Origin: Candidatus Devosia phytovorans
GTDB taxonomy: Bacteria; Pseudomonadota; Alphaproteobacteria; Rhizobiales; Devosiaceae
Reading direction: 5' to 3'
Assembly (NCBI GenBank): GCA_029202405.1
Contig: CP119312.1
Coordinates: 3,973,001 to 4,037,000 of the forward strand
Length of the DNA: 64,000 bases
Numbering within the stretch: the first letter of the stretch is position 1; the number at the start of each line of letters is the position of its first letter. Below, piece after piece: positions 43,005 through 51,581 of the stretch. Under the pieces are notes generated by a model, which was given only the letters and a program-made list of their open reading frames with translations, was not told where the DNA came from and searched no databases. Both the position numbers and the translations under genes were made by a program.

Positions 43005-43643
43005 ATGCCCCGTATCGCCAAGAAGAAGATCGAACGTCCGCAGATCGTCAGGGAATGGACGCTGCCGGCTGCAGCAACGCTCGGTTCATCGGTGCGGGTG
43101 AAGGGCATTTTGCTCGAAATCCGCGCGAAGCTGCCAGCCGCGCTGAAAAAAATGCTCGATGTGCGGGCCAGCGTGCTCATCCTCAGCATGGACGAGGATG
43201 CCGAGGGTGATTTCCGCAAGGCCTGCGTCATTGTCGACAAGACCCTCGATGGCATCGAGGACCTGCCGGTCATTCCGCGGGAGATCGAGGATATCCTGAC
43301 GATCAAGACCAGCGAGCGCCATCGCTGGCTCAAGGATGGGCGCCTGCCGAGCGCGGGAACGCGGACGGTCAAGCTGCGCGGACGGGCCAAGAAGATTACC
43401 TTCCACGTGTTCGATCCGCGCCGGGTGGAGGAGTTGCTCGACGGCGAGGCCATTGCCAGTTGGCGCGAGGAAGATGCTGCGACGGCGGCAGAAAACCGGC
43501 GGCGGGCGACATGGAAGGCAAAGCTCGCGCGGTCGCAGAAGAGTGCCGAGGTCGAAGCCCCGGCAGAGAGTGGTATGGAGGAAGGGCCGCGGCCCAAGCT
43601 GGTGGGCTGGGAAGAGTTCGAGCGCGACGGGCTGCTGCGCTAG
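43005..43643 (+). CDS. Uncharacterised protein with possible HTH-like segment
   Basis: 212-residue soluble protein I do not recognise. ATG 43005 gives MPRIAKKKIERPQIVREWTL; the frame is open to 42846 but the upstream part overlaps the treY start region and looks random. The middle contains a helix-turn-helix-like stretch (EDILTIKTSERHRWLKDGRL) followed by basic strands TVKLRGRAKKITFHVFDPRR. The C-terminal 60 residues are charged and Ala/Glu-rich, ending PKLVGWEEFERDGLLR. Codon use is normal. It is divergent from treY. Confidence 0.72.
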   Translation: MPRIAKKKIERPQIVREWTLPAAATLGSSVRVKGILLEIRAKLPAALKKMLDVRASVLILSMDEDAEGDFRKACVIVDKTLDGIEDLPVIPREIEDILTIKTSERHRWLKDGRLPSAGTRTVKLRGRAKKITFHVFDPRRVEELLDGEAIASWREEDAATAAENRRRATWKAKLARSQKSAEVEAPAESGMEEGPRPKLVGWEEFERDGLLR

Positions 43644-43838
43644 GACCAACCGGCATTCAACTGATGCTGGCCTGCAAACGCCAGTTTTCTGCGCTTCCGG
43701 TGCTCACGTACCCAAACGTACGCTGCGCTCCGGTGCTCGAAAACCGTCATTTTCGGCTCAGCCTGAGTTGAATGTTGGTCGGTCGCAAGTGCGGCGCCAT
43801 GGGACTGGGCTGTCCCATGGCTTAACTGAGCAATGCTG
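43644..43838. repeat. Intergenic inverted/direct repeat element
   Basis: An imperfect 19-bp inverted repeat (GACCAACCGGCATTCAACT near 43645 and its complement near 43770-43790) encloses two direct copies of a GCGCTtCCGGTGCTC unit and a small CGTAC...GTACG palindrome. The look is of a dispersed non-coding repeat (mosaic-element type) rather than a gene. It separates two convergent genes. Confidence 0.5.
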
Positions 43839-45140
43839 TTACTTCAGCATGGCCTGGAAGGCGCGGTAGCTGTCCTTGGGCTGGCGATCCAGCGTTTCGG
43901 GATCCATGCCGACGATGCCGAACTTGGGCATCCAGCCCTCAGCCCATTCAAAATTGTCGATCAGCGTCCAGGCGATATAGCCGCGCAGGTCGACGCCCTG
44001 CTTTTTGGCTTCGATCATCGCGGCGAAGTGACGGTCGAAGAAGCTGATGCGCTTGGCCTCGTCGAGTTCGGAAGCGCCATTTTCGGTGACATAGATCGGC
44101 AGGCCCGGATAGCGGGTGGAAACGCGGACCAGGAATTCGGTGAGCGCTTCGGGAATGACTTCCCAGCCAACATGGGTCTTTTCCAGCGGGCCGCGGGCCT
44201 GGGTGAAGGGGAAGACCGGCACCTTTGGATCGGCGGTGTAGAGGAAGCGCGTATAGTAGTTGATGCCGACCCAATCGAGAGGCTGGTTGAGCGTGGGCAT
44301 GTCGTCGCGCCAGTTTTTCGGCAGATGCGGCTCGAGGATGTCGGTAACCTTTTCCGGATAGCTGCCCTTGAGCACGCCATCGAGGAAGAACTGGTTGAAG
44401 ATGGCATCGCCCAGAGCGGCCGCTTCCACGTCCTCCGGCTTGTCGCTGGCCGGATCGCATTTTTCCATGTTGACCACGATGCCGAGCTTGTCGTTGGTGC
44501 CGACCTCGCGCATGGCCTTGATGCCTAGGCCATGAGCCAGCAGCACGTGGTGCATGGCGCGGGCGGTGGCGCGCACGTCGCGATAGCCGGGAGCATGGGC
44601 ACCGAGGAAATGGCTGAGCACGGTGATGCACCAGGGCTCGTTGAAGGTGGCGATGCTTTCGAGGCGGCTGCCGAATTTTTCGGCAGCGATGGCGGCATAG
44701 TCGGCGAAGGCGTGGCTGGTGTCGCGGTTCATCCAGCCGCCACGATCCTGCAGGGCGCTGGGCAGGTCCCAGTGGTAGAGCGTGGCAAGCGGCTTGATAT
44801 TGCGCTCGAGCATGCCGTCGATCAGGCGATCGTAAAAATCAAAACCCTTCTGGTTGAGCGCGCCGGTGCCCTCGGGGATCAGGCGCGACCAGGAGAAGGA
44901 GAAGCGATAGGCGTCAAAACCGCCGTCGCGGATCAGGTCGAGATCTTCGGCCCAGCGATTGTAGTGGTCGCAGGCCACGTTGCCATTGCCAAAATCGCGG
45001 GTATTGCCGGGCGTATTGGCAAAGGTGTCCCAGATGGAGGGGCCGCGACCATCGGTCTGGCCGCCCTCGATCTGATGGGCCGCCATGGCCACGCCGAAGA
45101 GGAAGTCGGGGCCGAAATCGGTACGCTTGTGGGTAAACAT
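43839..45140 (-). CDS. GH1 family beta-glucosidase
   Basis: 433-residue glycosidase. ATG at 45138-45140 (MFTHKRTDFGPDFLFGVAMA) is chosen over the frame start at 45293. The acid/base Glu is in TFNEPWCI, and the nucleophile Glu in YVTENGASE. There is no signal peptide, so it acts in the cytoplasm on imported oligosaccharides. It is the last gene of the GntR-uxuA-kdgD-GH1 row, with a terminator-like hairpin just upstream. Specificity (glucoside, galactoside or fucoside) is not determined. Confidence 0.94.
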   Translation of the reverse strand: MFTHKRTDFGPDFLFGVAMAAHQIEGGQTDGRGPSIWDTFANTPGNTRDFGNGNVACDHYNRWAEDLDLIRDGGFDAYRFSFSWSRLIPEGTGALNQKGFDFYDRLIDGMLERNIKPLATLYHWDLPSALQDRGGWMNRDTSHAFADYAAIAAEKFGSRLESIATFNEPWCITVLSHFLGAHAPGYRDVRATARAMHHVLLAHGLGIKAMREVGTNDKLGIVVNMEKCDPASDKPEDVEAAALGDAIFNQFFLDGVLKGSYPEKVTDILEPHLPKNWRDDMPTLNQPLDWVGINYYTRFLYTADPKVPVFPFTQARGPLEKTHVGWEVIPEALTEFLVRVSTRYPGLPIYVTENGASELDEAKRISFFDRHFAAMIEAKKQGVDLRGYIAWTLIDNFEWAEGWMPKFGIVGMDPETLDRQPKDSYRAFQAMLK

Positions 45141-45164
45141 GGTGCGTCCTTGATGGGTGAACGG

Positions 45165-45200
45165 TAAAAAAGAGGCTCCCCGGTCGGGGACCGGGGAGCC
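45165..45200 (-). terminator. Intercistronic terminator-like hairpin between kdgD and GH1 genes
   Basis: GGCTCCCCGGT (45174-45184) and ACCGGGGAGCC (45190-45200) form an 11-bp perfect stem, followed on the minus strand by TCTTTTTTA. It ends only 24 bases before the GH1 start codon. Confidence 0.85.
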
Positions 45201-45243
45201 AGCTCCCGCTCCGCAAAGGGAGGCGCGGGCGGAAGCGTGAGCG

Positions 45244-46146
45244 TCAGACGACCTTGGCGATGATCGCCTTGAGCAGGTCCATTTCTTTGCCACTCAGGTC
45301 GGTCAGCGGTGGGCGTACCGGGCCGGCCTTGCGACCGCGGGCTTCGAGGCCTGCCTTGATGATCGAGACGGCATAGCCCTTCTTGCGGTTGCGCAGCTCG
45401 ACCAGGGGGAAGAAGAAGTCCTTGAGGATCTGGTCGGTGGTTGGCTTGTCGCCAGCGCGCAGGGCCGCATAGAACTTCTGGGCCAGCTCGGGCACGAAGT
45501 TGAAAACAGCCGAGGAATAGGTGGTGACGCCGGCCGAGAAATAGGCCTGGGCATAGAGCTCGTGGGTCGGCATGCCGCCGATATAGACGAGGCGATCGGC
45601 CAGCTTGGTGGTGATCTCGATGACGCGGTCAACTTCGCCGTGACCGTCCTTGAAACCGATCAGGTTGGGGCACTGGTCGGCCAGGCGCTGCATGCTGTCG
45701 GCGGTGAGCAGGATATTGTCGCGGTTATAGACGACGACGCCGATGCCAACGGCATCGCAGACGGCCTTCACATGGGCGATGAGGCCGGCCTGTTCGGCAA
45801 ACATCAGGTAGGGCGGCAGCAGCAGGATGCCATCGGCACCGGCAGCTTCGGCAGCCTTGGCCATTTCGACGGCCATGGCGGTGCCATAGGCGGCGCCCCC
45901 GAGGATCGGGGTCTTGCCGGCATGGGCCTTGGCGACTTTGGTGACGCGGGCCACTTCGTCGGGGGTCAGCGAGAAGATTTCGCCGGTGCCGCCAGGAGCG
46001 AAGAGCGCTGCGGCACCGAAGCCGTCGAGCCAGTCGATATGGGCGATATAGGCCTCTTCATCGAACTTGAGATCGGCCGTGAAGGTGGTGATCGGGAAAG
46101 ACAGCAGTCCACTGCCGAGCGCGGCCTTGACTTCGTTGGGAGTCAT
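45244..46146 (-). CDS. kdgD: 5-dehydro-4-deoxyglucarate dehydratase-like (DHDPS family)
   Basis: 300-residue class I aldolase-fold lyase. ATG at 46144-46146 (MTPNEVKAALGSGLLSFPIT). The motif ALFAPGGTGEIFSLTPDEV and the Schiff-base Lys in NLIGFKDGHGEVDR are characteristic of KdgD, which turns 5-dehydro-4-deoxyglucarate into 2-oxoglutarate semialdehyde. Tyr in VVYNRDNILLT is the catalytic Tyr. It lies 22 bp after the uxuA-like gene. Confidence 0.88.
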   Translation of the reverse strand: MTPNEVKAALGSGLLSFPITTFTADLKFDEEAYIAHIDWLDGFGAAALFAPGGTGEIFSLTPDEVARVTKVAKAHAGKTPILGGAAYGTAMAVEMAKAAEAAGADGILLLPPYLMFAEQAGLIAHVKAVCDAVGIGVVVYNRDNILLTADSMQRLADQCPNLIGFKDGHGEVDRVIEITTKLADRLVYIGGMPTHELYAQAYFSAGVTTYSSAVFNFVPELAQKFYAALRAGDKPTTDQILKDFFFPLVELRNRKKGYAVSIIKAGLEARGRKAGPVRPPLTDLSGKEMDLLKAIIAKVV

Positions 46147-46168
46147 AAAATCGGTCCTGAGAGAGGGA

Positions 46169-47143
46169 TCAGTAGGTTTCGAGGGCCTGCAGCAGCGCGG
46201 CGGTGTAGCCGTAGCAGTAGGCAAAGGCGACGCCCTGCGGGTCACGGCCGGAAATGGCGGGCACGTGATCGGGCATGATCATGTATTTGTAGCCGACTTC
46301 CTTGTAGACCTTGAGCGAGGCGGCCATGTCCATGTCGCCTTCGTCCGGGAAGGTTTCCATGAAGCTCAGCTTGTGGCCGCGGATGTTGCGGAAGTGCAGG
46401 TTGAAGATCTTGTCGCGGCTGCCGAACCAGCGGATGACGTCGGCGATTTCCTCGCGCGGGTTGTCGAGCATTTCGCCGACCGTGCCCTGGCAGAAATTGA
46501 GGCCGTGGTAGGGGCTTTCACGCAGCTGGACGAATTTCTTGAGGCCATCCACGGTGCCGAGCACGCGGGTCACGCCCTTGAAGCCGGGCGGGGTGTAGGG
46601 GTCGTGCGGGTGGCAGGCGAGGCGCACCTTATTGCTTTCGGCAACCGGCACGACGCGCTCGAGGAAATAGTCGATGCGCTCCCAGTTCTCGTCTTCCGAC
46701 AGCACGCCGGCGAGGCCTGGTGCGGCATTCTGATCGGTCTTGTCCCAGCGGAAGGAGGCATTGAGCGAGCCGCCGCGACCGAGCTCGTCGGGGGTGCGGG
46801 GAATGCCGATCAGGTTGAGATTGTACTTGGCGGCGGGGATGCCGGCGGTGGCGCAGTTTTCGATCAGCTGGCAGATCTCGTCGATCTGGCGATCGCGGTT
46901 CGGACCAGCCAGCAGGATATCGGGATAGGTCGCCGTCTCGATCGGGCTCGAGGGCAGGGGGAGCTGGATCATGTCGAGGATCAGGCCGAAGCTTTCGACC
47001 TTCTCGCGCAGGGCCTTGAGGTCGTCGAGCGTCCAGGTGCCCAGCCTGGTATAGGGGTCCTGGCAGATGTGCTTGATGCCGAGCTGCGACCAGACCCGAT
47101 AGTCGTCGTCCTCGCGCGCCTGAAGCTGAGTCCCTACATACAT
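46169..47143 (-). CDS. Mannonate dehydratase-like protein (UxuA family)
   Basis: 324-residue TIM-barrel protein of the UxuA type, which dehydrates mannonate to 2-keto-3-deoxygluconate. Motifs: IPAAKYNLNLIGIPRTPDEL, RLACHPHDPYTPPGFKG, LNFCQGTVGEML, FNLHFRNIRGH and IMPDHVP, with His, Cys and Asp in metal-ligand positions. It is shorter than E. coli UxuA (394) and belongs to the compact rhizobial group, whose substrate may differ. First structural gene after the GntR regulator, with an operator-like site directly upstream. Confidence 0.87.
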   Translation of the reverse strand: MYVGTQLQAREDDDYRVWSQLGIKHICQDPYTRLGTWTLDDLKALREKVESFGLILDMIQLPLPSSPIETATYPDILLAGPNRDRQIDEICQLIENCATAGIPAAKYNLNLIGIPRTPDELGRGGSLNASFRWDKTDQNAAPGLAGVLSEDENWERIDYFLERVVPVAESNKVRLACHPHDPYTPPGFKGVTRVLGTVDGLKKFVQLRESPYHGLNFCQGTVGEMLDNPREEIADVIRWFGSRDKIFNLHFRNIRGHKLSFMETFPDEGDMDMAASLKVYKEVGYKYMIMPDHVPAISGRDPQGVAFAYCYGYTAALLQALETY

Positions 47144-47162
47144 GCCGTCCTCCTTTTGGTAA

Positions 47163-47178
47163 GGTATGACATAATATG
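47163..47178. promoter_or_regulatory. GntR/FCD operator-like site upstream of uxuA
   Basis: GGTATGACATAATATG, with the palindromic core TATG-A-CATA. It lies 19 bp upstream of the uxuA start and matches a site upstream of the transporter (47972-47987, opposite orientation) at 14 of 16 bases. Confidence 0.7.
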
Positions 47179-47204
47179 ACTTTGTGGTGCTGTCGAGACG
47201 TTTG

Positions 47205-47909
47205 TTAGCGGGCGAGCTGTCGATAGCGCTTCTGGCTGCCGGTCAAATGCTCCCGCATGGCCTGGCGCGCGCCGTCCGGATCCTGGTCGGCGATGGCGTT
47301 GAGAATGCGCTCGTGTTCGCCCAGGACCTTGGACAGATAGTCGCGGCCCTCGGCGTCCGGCAGGGTAGGAAACTGGCTGCGCGGGATGGAGCGGGCGCCA
47401 AAGCGGTGCAATGCATCGACGAAATGGCGGTTGTTGGCGGCGCGGGCAATGGCCTCGTGGAAGGCGAAATCGGCGGTGATCGTGGCTTCCCCTGAGGCCA
47501 TTTTTTCGGCCAGAACCATGTTGGCGGCGCGGATGTCGGCCTCCTGCTGGGCCGAGCGGCGATAGGCGGCGATGGCCGCGCCTTCGGTCTCCACAGCAAT
47601 GCGAAATTCAAGCATCTCAAGGGTTTGAGGGATGCTCTGGATCTCTGTGGGGGTGAGGTGAATATTGGGCAGGGCGTCGGAAACGAACATGCCCTTGCCC
47701 TGGATGGGGGTGACGAGGCCGGCTGCGCGCAATTCGGCAATGGCCTCGCGCACCACGGTGCGGCTGACCTCGAACTGGGCCTCGAGCTGCGGTTCGGTCG
47801 GCAGGCGTGCCCCGGCGCAGAGCGCGCCGCCTTCGATCTGCTGTCGCAGTTCGTCAATGACGGCCTGAGCCAGCCGCTGCCGCCGCCTAGGCATTTGATC
47901 CAGTGACAC
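47205..47909 (-). CDS. GntR-family regulator with FCD domain
   Basis: 234-residue FadR-subfamily regulator. The winged helix is at residues 10-75 (CAGARLPTEPQLEAQFEVSR then TVVREAIAELRAAGLV). The FCD ligand domain has metal-binding His in DFAFHEAIARAANN and GEHERILNAI. Relatives include UxuR/ExuR, which bind sugar acids. It sits between the dehydratase genes and the divergent transporter, with candidate operators on both sides. Confidence 0.93.
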   Translation of the reverse strand: MSLDQMPRRRQRLAQAVIDELRQQIEGGALCAGARLPTEPQLEAQFEVSRTVVREAIAELRAAGLVTPIQGKGMFVSDALPNIHLTPTEIQSIPQTLEMLEFRIAVETEGAAIAAYRRSAQQEADIRAANMVLAEKMASGEATITADFAFHEAIARAANNRHFVDALHRFGARSIPRSQFPTLPDAEGRDYLSKVLGEHERILNAIADQDPDGARQAMREHLTGSQKRYRQLAR

Positions 47910-47971
47910 AATCTACCTCCTCAACCGGTGATCTGCCGAGCCTATTGCCTTCCACATCAAAAGGCCATATT

Positions 47972-47987
47972 CATATTACGACATACC
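47972..47987. promoter_or_regulatory. GntR/FCD operator-like site upstream of the ABC transporter
   Basis: CATATTACGACATACC, equal to the complement of the site at 47163-47178 in 14 of 16 positions. It lies between the divergent regulator gene and the substrate-binding protein gene, 45 bp before the latter. Confidence 0.7.
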
Positions 47988-48031
47988 AACGACATCTTAT
48001 GTTGTTGATGGTATCGTGTGGAGGACCTTTA

Positions 48032-49627
48032 ATGAAGCATGTTTCGACGCGCCTGCTGGCAGGCGCTGCATTCCTGGCCATGGCTGCTGCCATCCCAGCG
48101 AGTTTTGCTGCCACGCCAAATGACCAGCTGGTCATCGGCACATCGCTGGCGCAGGTCTTGTCGCTGGACCCGCAGCAGGGCACTGAAGTGAAGGCGCAGG
48201 AAATCCTGGCCAATGCCTATGACCGCCTGGTCTCTTTCGATGAATCCGATGGTTTCGCCGTCAAGGGTGAACTGGCCGAGAGCTGGGACATCGACGATAC
48301 CGGCATCACTTTTCATCTGCGCGACGCCAAGTTTGCCTCGGGCAATCCGGTCACCGCTGCAGACGTGGTCTATTCGCTGACCCGCCTGCTCAAGCTCGAC
48401 CAGTCCGCTGCCGCGGGCTTCAAGACCTTCGGCTATAATGGCGACACCATCGAAAGCCTGGTTTCGGCCGTCGACGACAAGACCTTCCGTATCGAATTGA
48501 CCGATTCCATCACGCCCGACGCGCTGCTGTACCGGCTGACCGGTGGTGTGGCCAGCGTGGTCGACAGTGTCGAAGTGCAAAAGCATGTCGCCAATGACGA
48601 CTATGGCAATGAGTGGCTGCGCACCAATACGGCTGGCTCGGGCCCCTTCGTGCTGGACCGCTGGACGCCGAACAATATCGTCATTCTCGCCGCCAATGGC
48701 CAGTTCTGGGGTGAAGCGCCGGCGATCAGCCGCGTGATCTTCCGCCATGCACCGGAAAGCCAGGCGGCGCGCCTGATGCTGGAGCGCGGCGATATCGATA
48801 TCGCCAATGCGCTCAGCGCGCCGGACGTGCGCCAGTTCGATGGCAAGGAAGGCTTTGTCATCGACCAGGTCAAGACCGGCGGCTTTTATGTGCTGGCGAT
48901 GAATGCCGGCCATGAAGCGCTGAGCAATCCGCTGGTGCGCGAGGCGATTGCCTATGGCATCGACTATGAAGGCATTGGCGAAACCATCCTCGGTCCCTAT
49001 GGCCGTGCCCGCAACGTGCCGGTGCCGGAGGACTGGGAGGGTGCAATTCCGAATCCGGACTGGTCGTTCCAGCCCGAAAAGGCCAAGGAATTGCTGGCCG
49101 AAGCCGGTTATCCCGATGGCTTCAGCCTCTCGATGAAGACCATTGCCCAGGCACCGCGTGTGGATCTCGCGACGGCGATCCAGGCCAATCTGAGTGAAAT
49201 CGGCATCAATGTCAGCATCCAGCAGGGCAATGGCGCCGACATCGTCGCGGCCCACCGTGCCCGCGACTTCGATCTGCTGCTGCCACAGAATTCGGCTGCC
49301 GATCCGACCGCCATTGGGGCGCTGGACAATTTCACCAACAATCCGGACAATTCGCTCGAAGCCAACAATGCCGGCAATTTCGTCTGGCGCTCGGCCTGGG
49401 ATATCCCCGAGTTGCACGCCCTGCGCGCGGAAGCCAACAGGGAGCGCGATCCGGCAAAGCGCCTGGAACTGTCGGTCGAGCTGCAGGAAAAGTTCATCGC
49501 AGCCGCTCCTGCCGTGCTGCCGCTGTTCGAGCGTTTCGAGCCCATCGTGGTGAGCGCCCGGGTTCAGGGTTATGACGGCCATCCGTGGTCGCTGACGCGC
49601 CTGAACGAAGTGTCCAAGACTGACTGA
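48032..49627 (+). CDS. ABC transporter substrate-binding protein (family 5)
   Basis: 531-residue periplasmic binding protein of the Opp/Dpp family. ATG 48032 with GGAGGA upstream is preferred over the 47903 frame start. Signal peptide MKHVSTRLLAGAAFLAMAAA to about residue 26. Family patterns LRDAKFASGNPVTAADVVYS and VREAIAYGIDYEGI are visible. Family 5 proteins bind peptides, nickel or oligosaccharides. Given the uronate-type genes next door, a sugar-acid oligosaccharide is suspected (inference). Confidence 0.93.
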   Translation: MKHVSTRLLAGAAFLAMAAAIPASFAATPNDQLVIGTSLAQVLSLDPQQGTEVKAQEILANAYDRLVSFDESDGFAVKGELAESWDIDDTGITFHLRDAKFASGNPVTAADVVYSLTRLLKLDQSAAAGFKTFGYNGDTIESLVSAVDDKTFRIELTDSITPDALLYRLTGGVASVVDSVEVQKHVANDDYGNEWLRTNTAGSGPFVLDRWTPNNIVILAANGQFWGEAPAISRVIFRHAPESQAARLMLERGDIDIANALSAPDVRQFDGKEGFVIDQVKTGGFYVLAMNAGHEALSNPLVREAIAYGIDYEGIGETILGPYGRARNVPVPEDWEGAIPNPDWSFQPEKAKELLAEAGYPDGFSLSMKTIAQAPRVDLATAIQANLSEIGINVSIQQGNGADIVAAHRARDFDLLLPQNSAADPTAIGALDNFTNNPDNSLEANNAGNFVWRSAWDIPELHALRAEANRERDPAKRLELSVELQEKFIAAAPAVLPLFERFEPIVVSARVQGYDGHPWSLTRLNEVSKTD

Positions 49628-49653
49628 AACCAAAGCAAGCTGAACGGCCGATC

Positions 49654-50682
49654 ATGAAGGAATTCACTCTTCTGGAGCTGGGAAAGCGTCTCGGGCAATT
49701 GCTCGTCAGCCTTTTCCTCCTGCTCGTCGTCACCTTCGTGATCGGCCGCGTGCTCCCCACCGACCCCGTCGGTGCCATCGTTGGCGAGTTGGCCGATCCG
49801 GCCGCCTATGCCGCCATGCGGGCCCGCCTAGGGCTCGATCTTCCCATCTACCAGCAGTTCTGGGTCTACCTGACCTCGCTGCTGCAGGGTGACATGGGTT
49901 ATGCCGTGCTGACCGGCAATCCAGTGGTGCAGGATCTGGCCTCGGCCTTTCCGGCAACGCTGGAGCTGGCGACGCTGGCGATTATCCTGTCGACGCTTAT
50001 CGGCGTGCCGCTGGGCATGACGGCTGCGTTCTTCCGCGACAGCTGGTTCGACCAGTTCGCCCGCGTCATCTCGCTGGTGGGTCACTCCATTCCGGTGTTC
50101 TGGTTCGGCATCGTGGGTCTGGTGATCTTTTACGCCACGCTCAACTGGGTCGGTGGTCCGGGACGTGTGGATGTCTATCTCGAAGGTCTGGTCGAGCCGC
50201 GGACGGGGCTGCTGCTGATCGACAGCCTGCTGGCCGGCGACATGGAAGTGTTCTGGAACGCGGTCAACCACATCATCCTGCCGGCCTGTATCCTGGCCTA
50301 TTCGGCCATGGCCTATATCACCCGCATGACGCGCAGCTTCACGCTGGAGCAGCTCAACCAGGACTATGTGGTTGCGGCCCGCGCCAAGGGCGCCTCCAAC
50401 TGGCGCATCGTCACCGGGCACCTGCTGCCCAATATCGCCGTCCAACTCGTCACCGTGCTCGCCATTTCCTATGGCGGATTGCTCGAAGGCGCCGTCGTCA
50501 CCGAGGTCGTATTCTCCTGGCCCGGTATCGGCCAGTACATGACCAATGCGCTGATGATCGGCGACATGAATGCGGTCGTGGCTGCGACGCTCATCATCGG
50601 TTTTATCTTCATGCTGCTCAACTTCCTGTCGGACCTCGCCTATCTCGTGCTTGATCCCCGCACCCGCGAGGTGACCGCATGA
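49654..50682 (+). CDS. ABC transporter permease, DppB type
   Basis: 342-residue inner-membrane permease with about six membrane segments. First segment LLVSLFLLLVVTFVIGRVLP, conserved GHSIPVFWFGIVGLVIFY and the ATPase-contact EAA loop (YVVAARAKGASNWRIVTGHL). It lies 26 bp after the binding-protein gene and overlaps the next permease gene by 4 bp. Confidence 0.95.
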   Translation: MKEFTLLELGKRLGQLLVSLFLLLVVTFVIGRVLPTDPVGAIVGELADPAAYAAMRARLGLDLPIYQQFWVYLTSLLQGDMGYAVLTGNPVVQDLASAFPATLELATLAIILSTLIGVPLGMTAAFFRDSWFDQFARVISLVGHSIPVFWFGIVGLVIFYATLNWVGGPGRVDVYLEGLVEPRTGLLLIDSLLAGDMEVFWNAVNHIILPACILAYSAMAYITRMTRSFTLEQLNQDYVVAARAKGASNWRIVTGHLLPNIAVQLVTVLAISYGGLLEGAVVTEVVFSWPGIGQYMTNALMIGDMNAVVAATLIIGFIFMLLNFLSDLAYLVLDPRTREVTA

Positions 50683-51581
50683 GCCTGGCTCCCGCTGCTA
50701 CCGGCCCGGCCAAGCCTGGCCAGATGCTGTCGCGCTTCGGCCGCGGCCTCAAGAATGCGCTGAGCAAGCTGGCGCGTGAACCGGTCGGCATGTTCGGCTT
50801 CCTCGTGCTGACCGTGCTCGTGATCGTGGCGATCTTTGCGCCGTGGATTGCGCCCTATAGCCCGATCTCGCAGAACCTGGGCCGTGCCCTGCAGGCGCCG
50901 AGCTGGGCCCATTGGGCCGGGACGGATGAATTCGGTCGCGATATCCTGTCGCGCCTGATCCATGGCACGCGCATCACCATCCAGACGGTTTTGGCCGTGA
51001 CGCTGATCGTGGGTCCGATCGGCATGTTGATCGGCATCGTCGCCGGTTTTGTCGGTGGCCGCACCGATGCCATCCTGATGCGCTTTACCGATATCGTGCT
51101 GTCTTTCCCCTCGCTGATCCTGGCACTGGCCTTTGCCGCCGCCATGGGTGCGGGCCTGCAGACCGCGATCATCGCCATCTCGCTGACCGGTTGGCCGCCG
51201 ATCGCGCGCCTGGCGCGTGCGGAAACGCTGATCGTACGCAATACCGACTATGTGGCGGCTGCCCGTCTCTACGGCGCCTCGCCAATGCGCCTGCTGTTTC
51301 TCTATATCGCACCGATGTGCATTCCCTCGGTCGTGGTGCGCCTGACGCTCAACATGGCCGGCATTATCCTGACCGCAGCAGCACTCGGTTTCCTTGGCCT
51401 CGGTGCCCAGCCGCCGACGCCGGAATGGGGTGCAATGATTTCGAGCGGACGCCAGTTCATGCTCGACAACTGGTGGGTCGCGGTCATGCCCGGCATCGCC
51501 ATCCTGCTGACCAGCCTGGCCTTCAATCTCGTCGGCGATGCGCTGCGCGATATCCTGGATCCCCGCCATGCCCGCTCCTGA
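50679..51581 (+). CDS. ABC transporter permease, DppC type
   Basis: 300-residue second permease. The N-terminal OppC-like part (VGMFGFLVLTVLVIVAIFAP) is followed by WAGTDEFGRDILSRLIHGTR, typical of the DppC group, and the EAA loop YVAAARLYGASPMRLLFLYI. Overlaps its neighbours by 4 and 14 bp, so the transporter genes are tightly coupled. Confidence 0.95.
   Translation: MSLAPAATGPAKPGQMLSRFGRGLKNALSKLAREPVGMFGFLVLTVLVIVAIFAPWIAPYSPISQNLGRALQAPSWAHWAGTDEFGRDILSRLIHGTRITIQTVLAVTLIVGPIGMLIGIVAGFVGGRTDAILMRFTDIVLSFPSLILALAFAAAMGAGLQTAIIAISLTGWPPIARLARAETLIVRNTDYVAAARLYGASPMRLLFLYIAPMCIPSVVVRLTLNMAGIILTAAALGFLGLGAQPPTPEWGAMISSGRQFMLDNWWVAVMPGIAILLTSLAFNLVGDALRDILDPRHARS

Noticed and set aside
46067..47179. 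370-residue plus-strand frame opposite uxuA and kdgD
   Set aside because: Shadow frame in GC-rich sequence, no family pattern.
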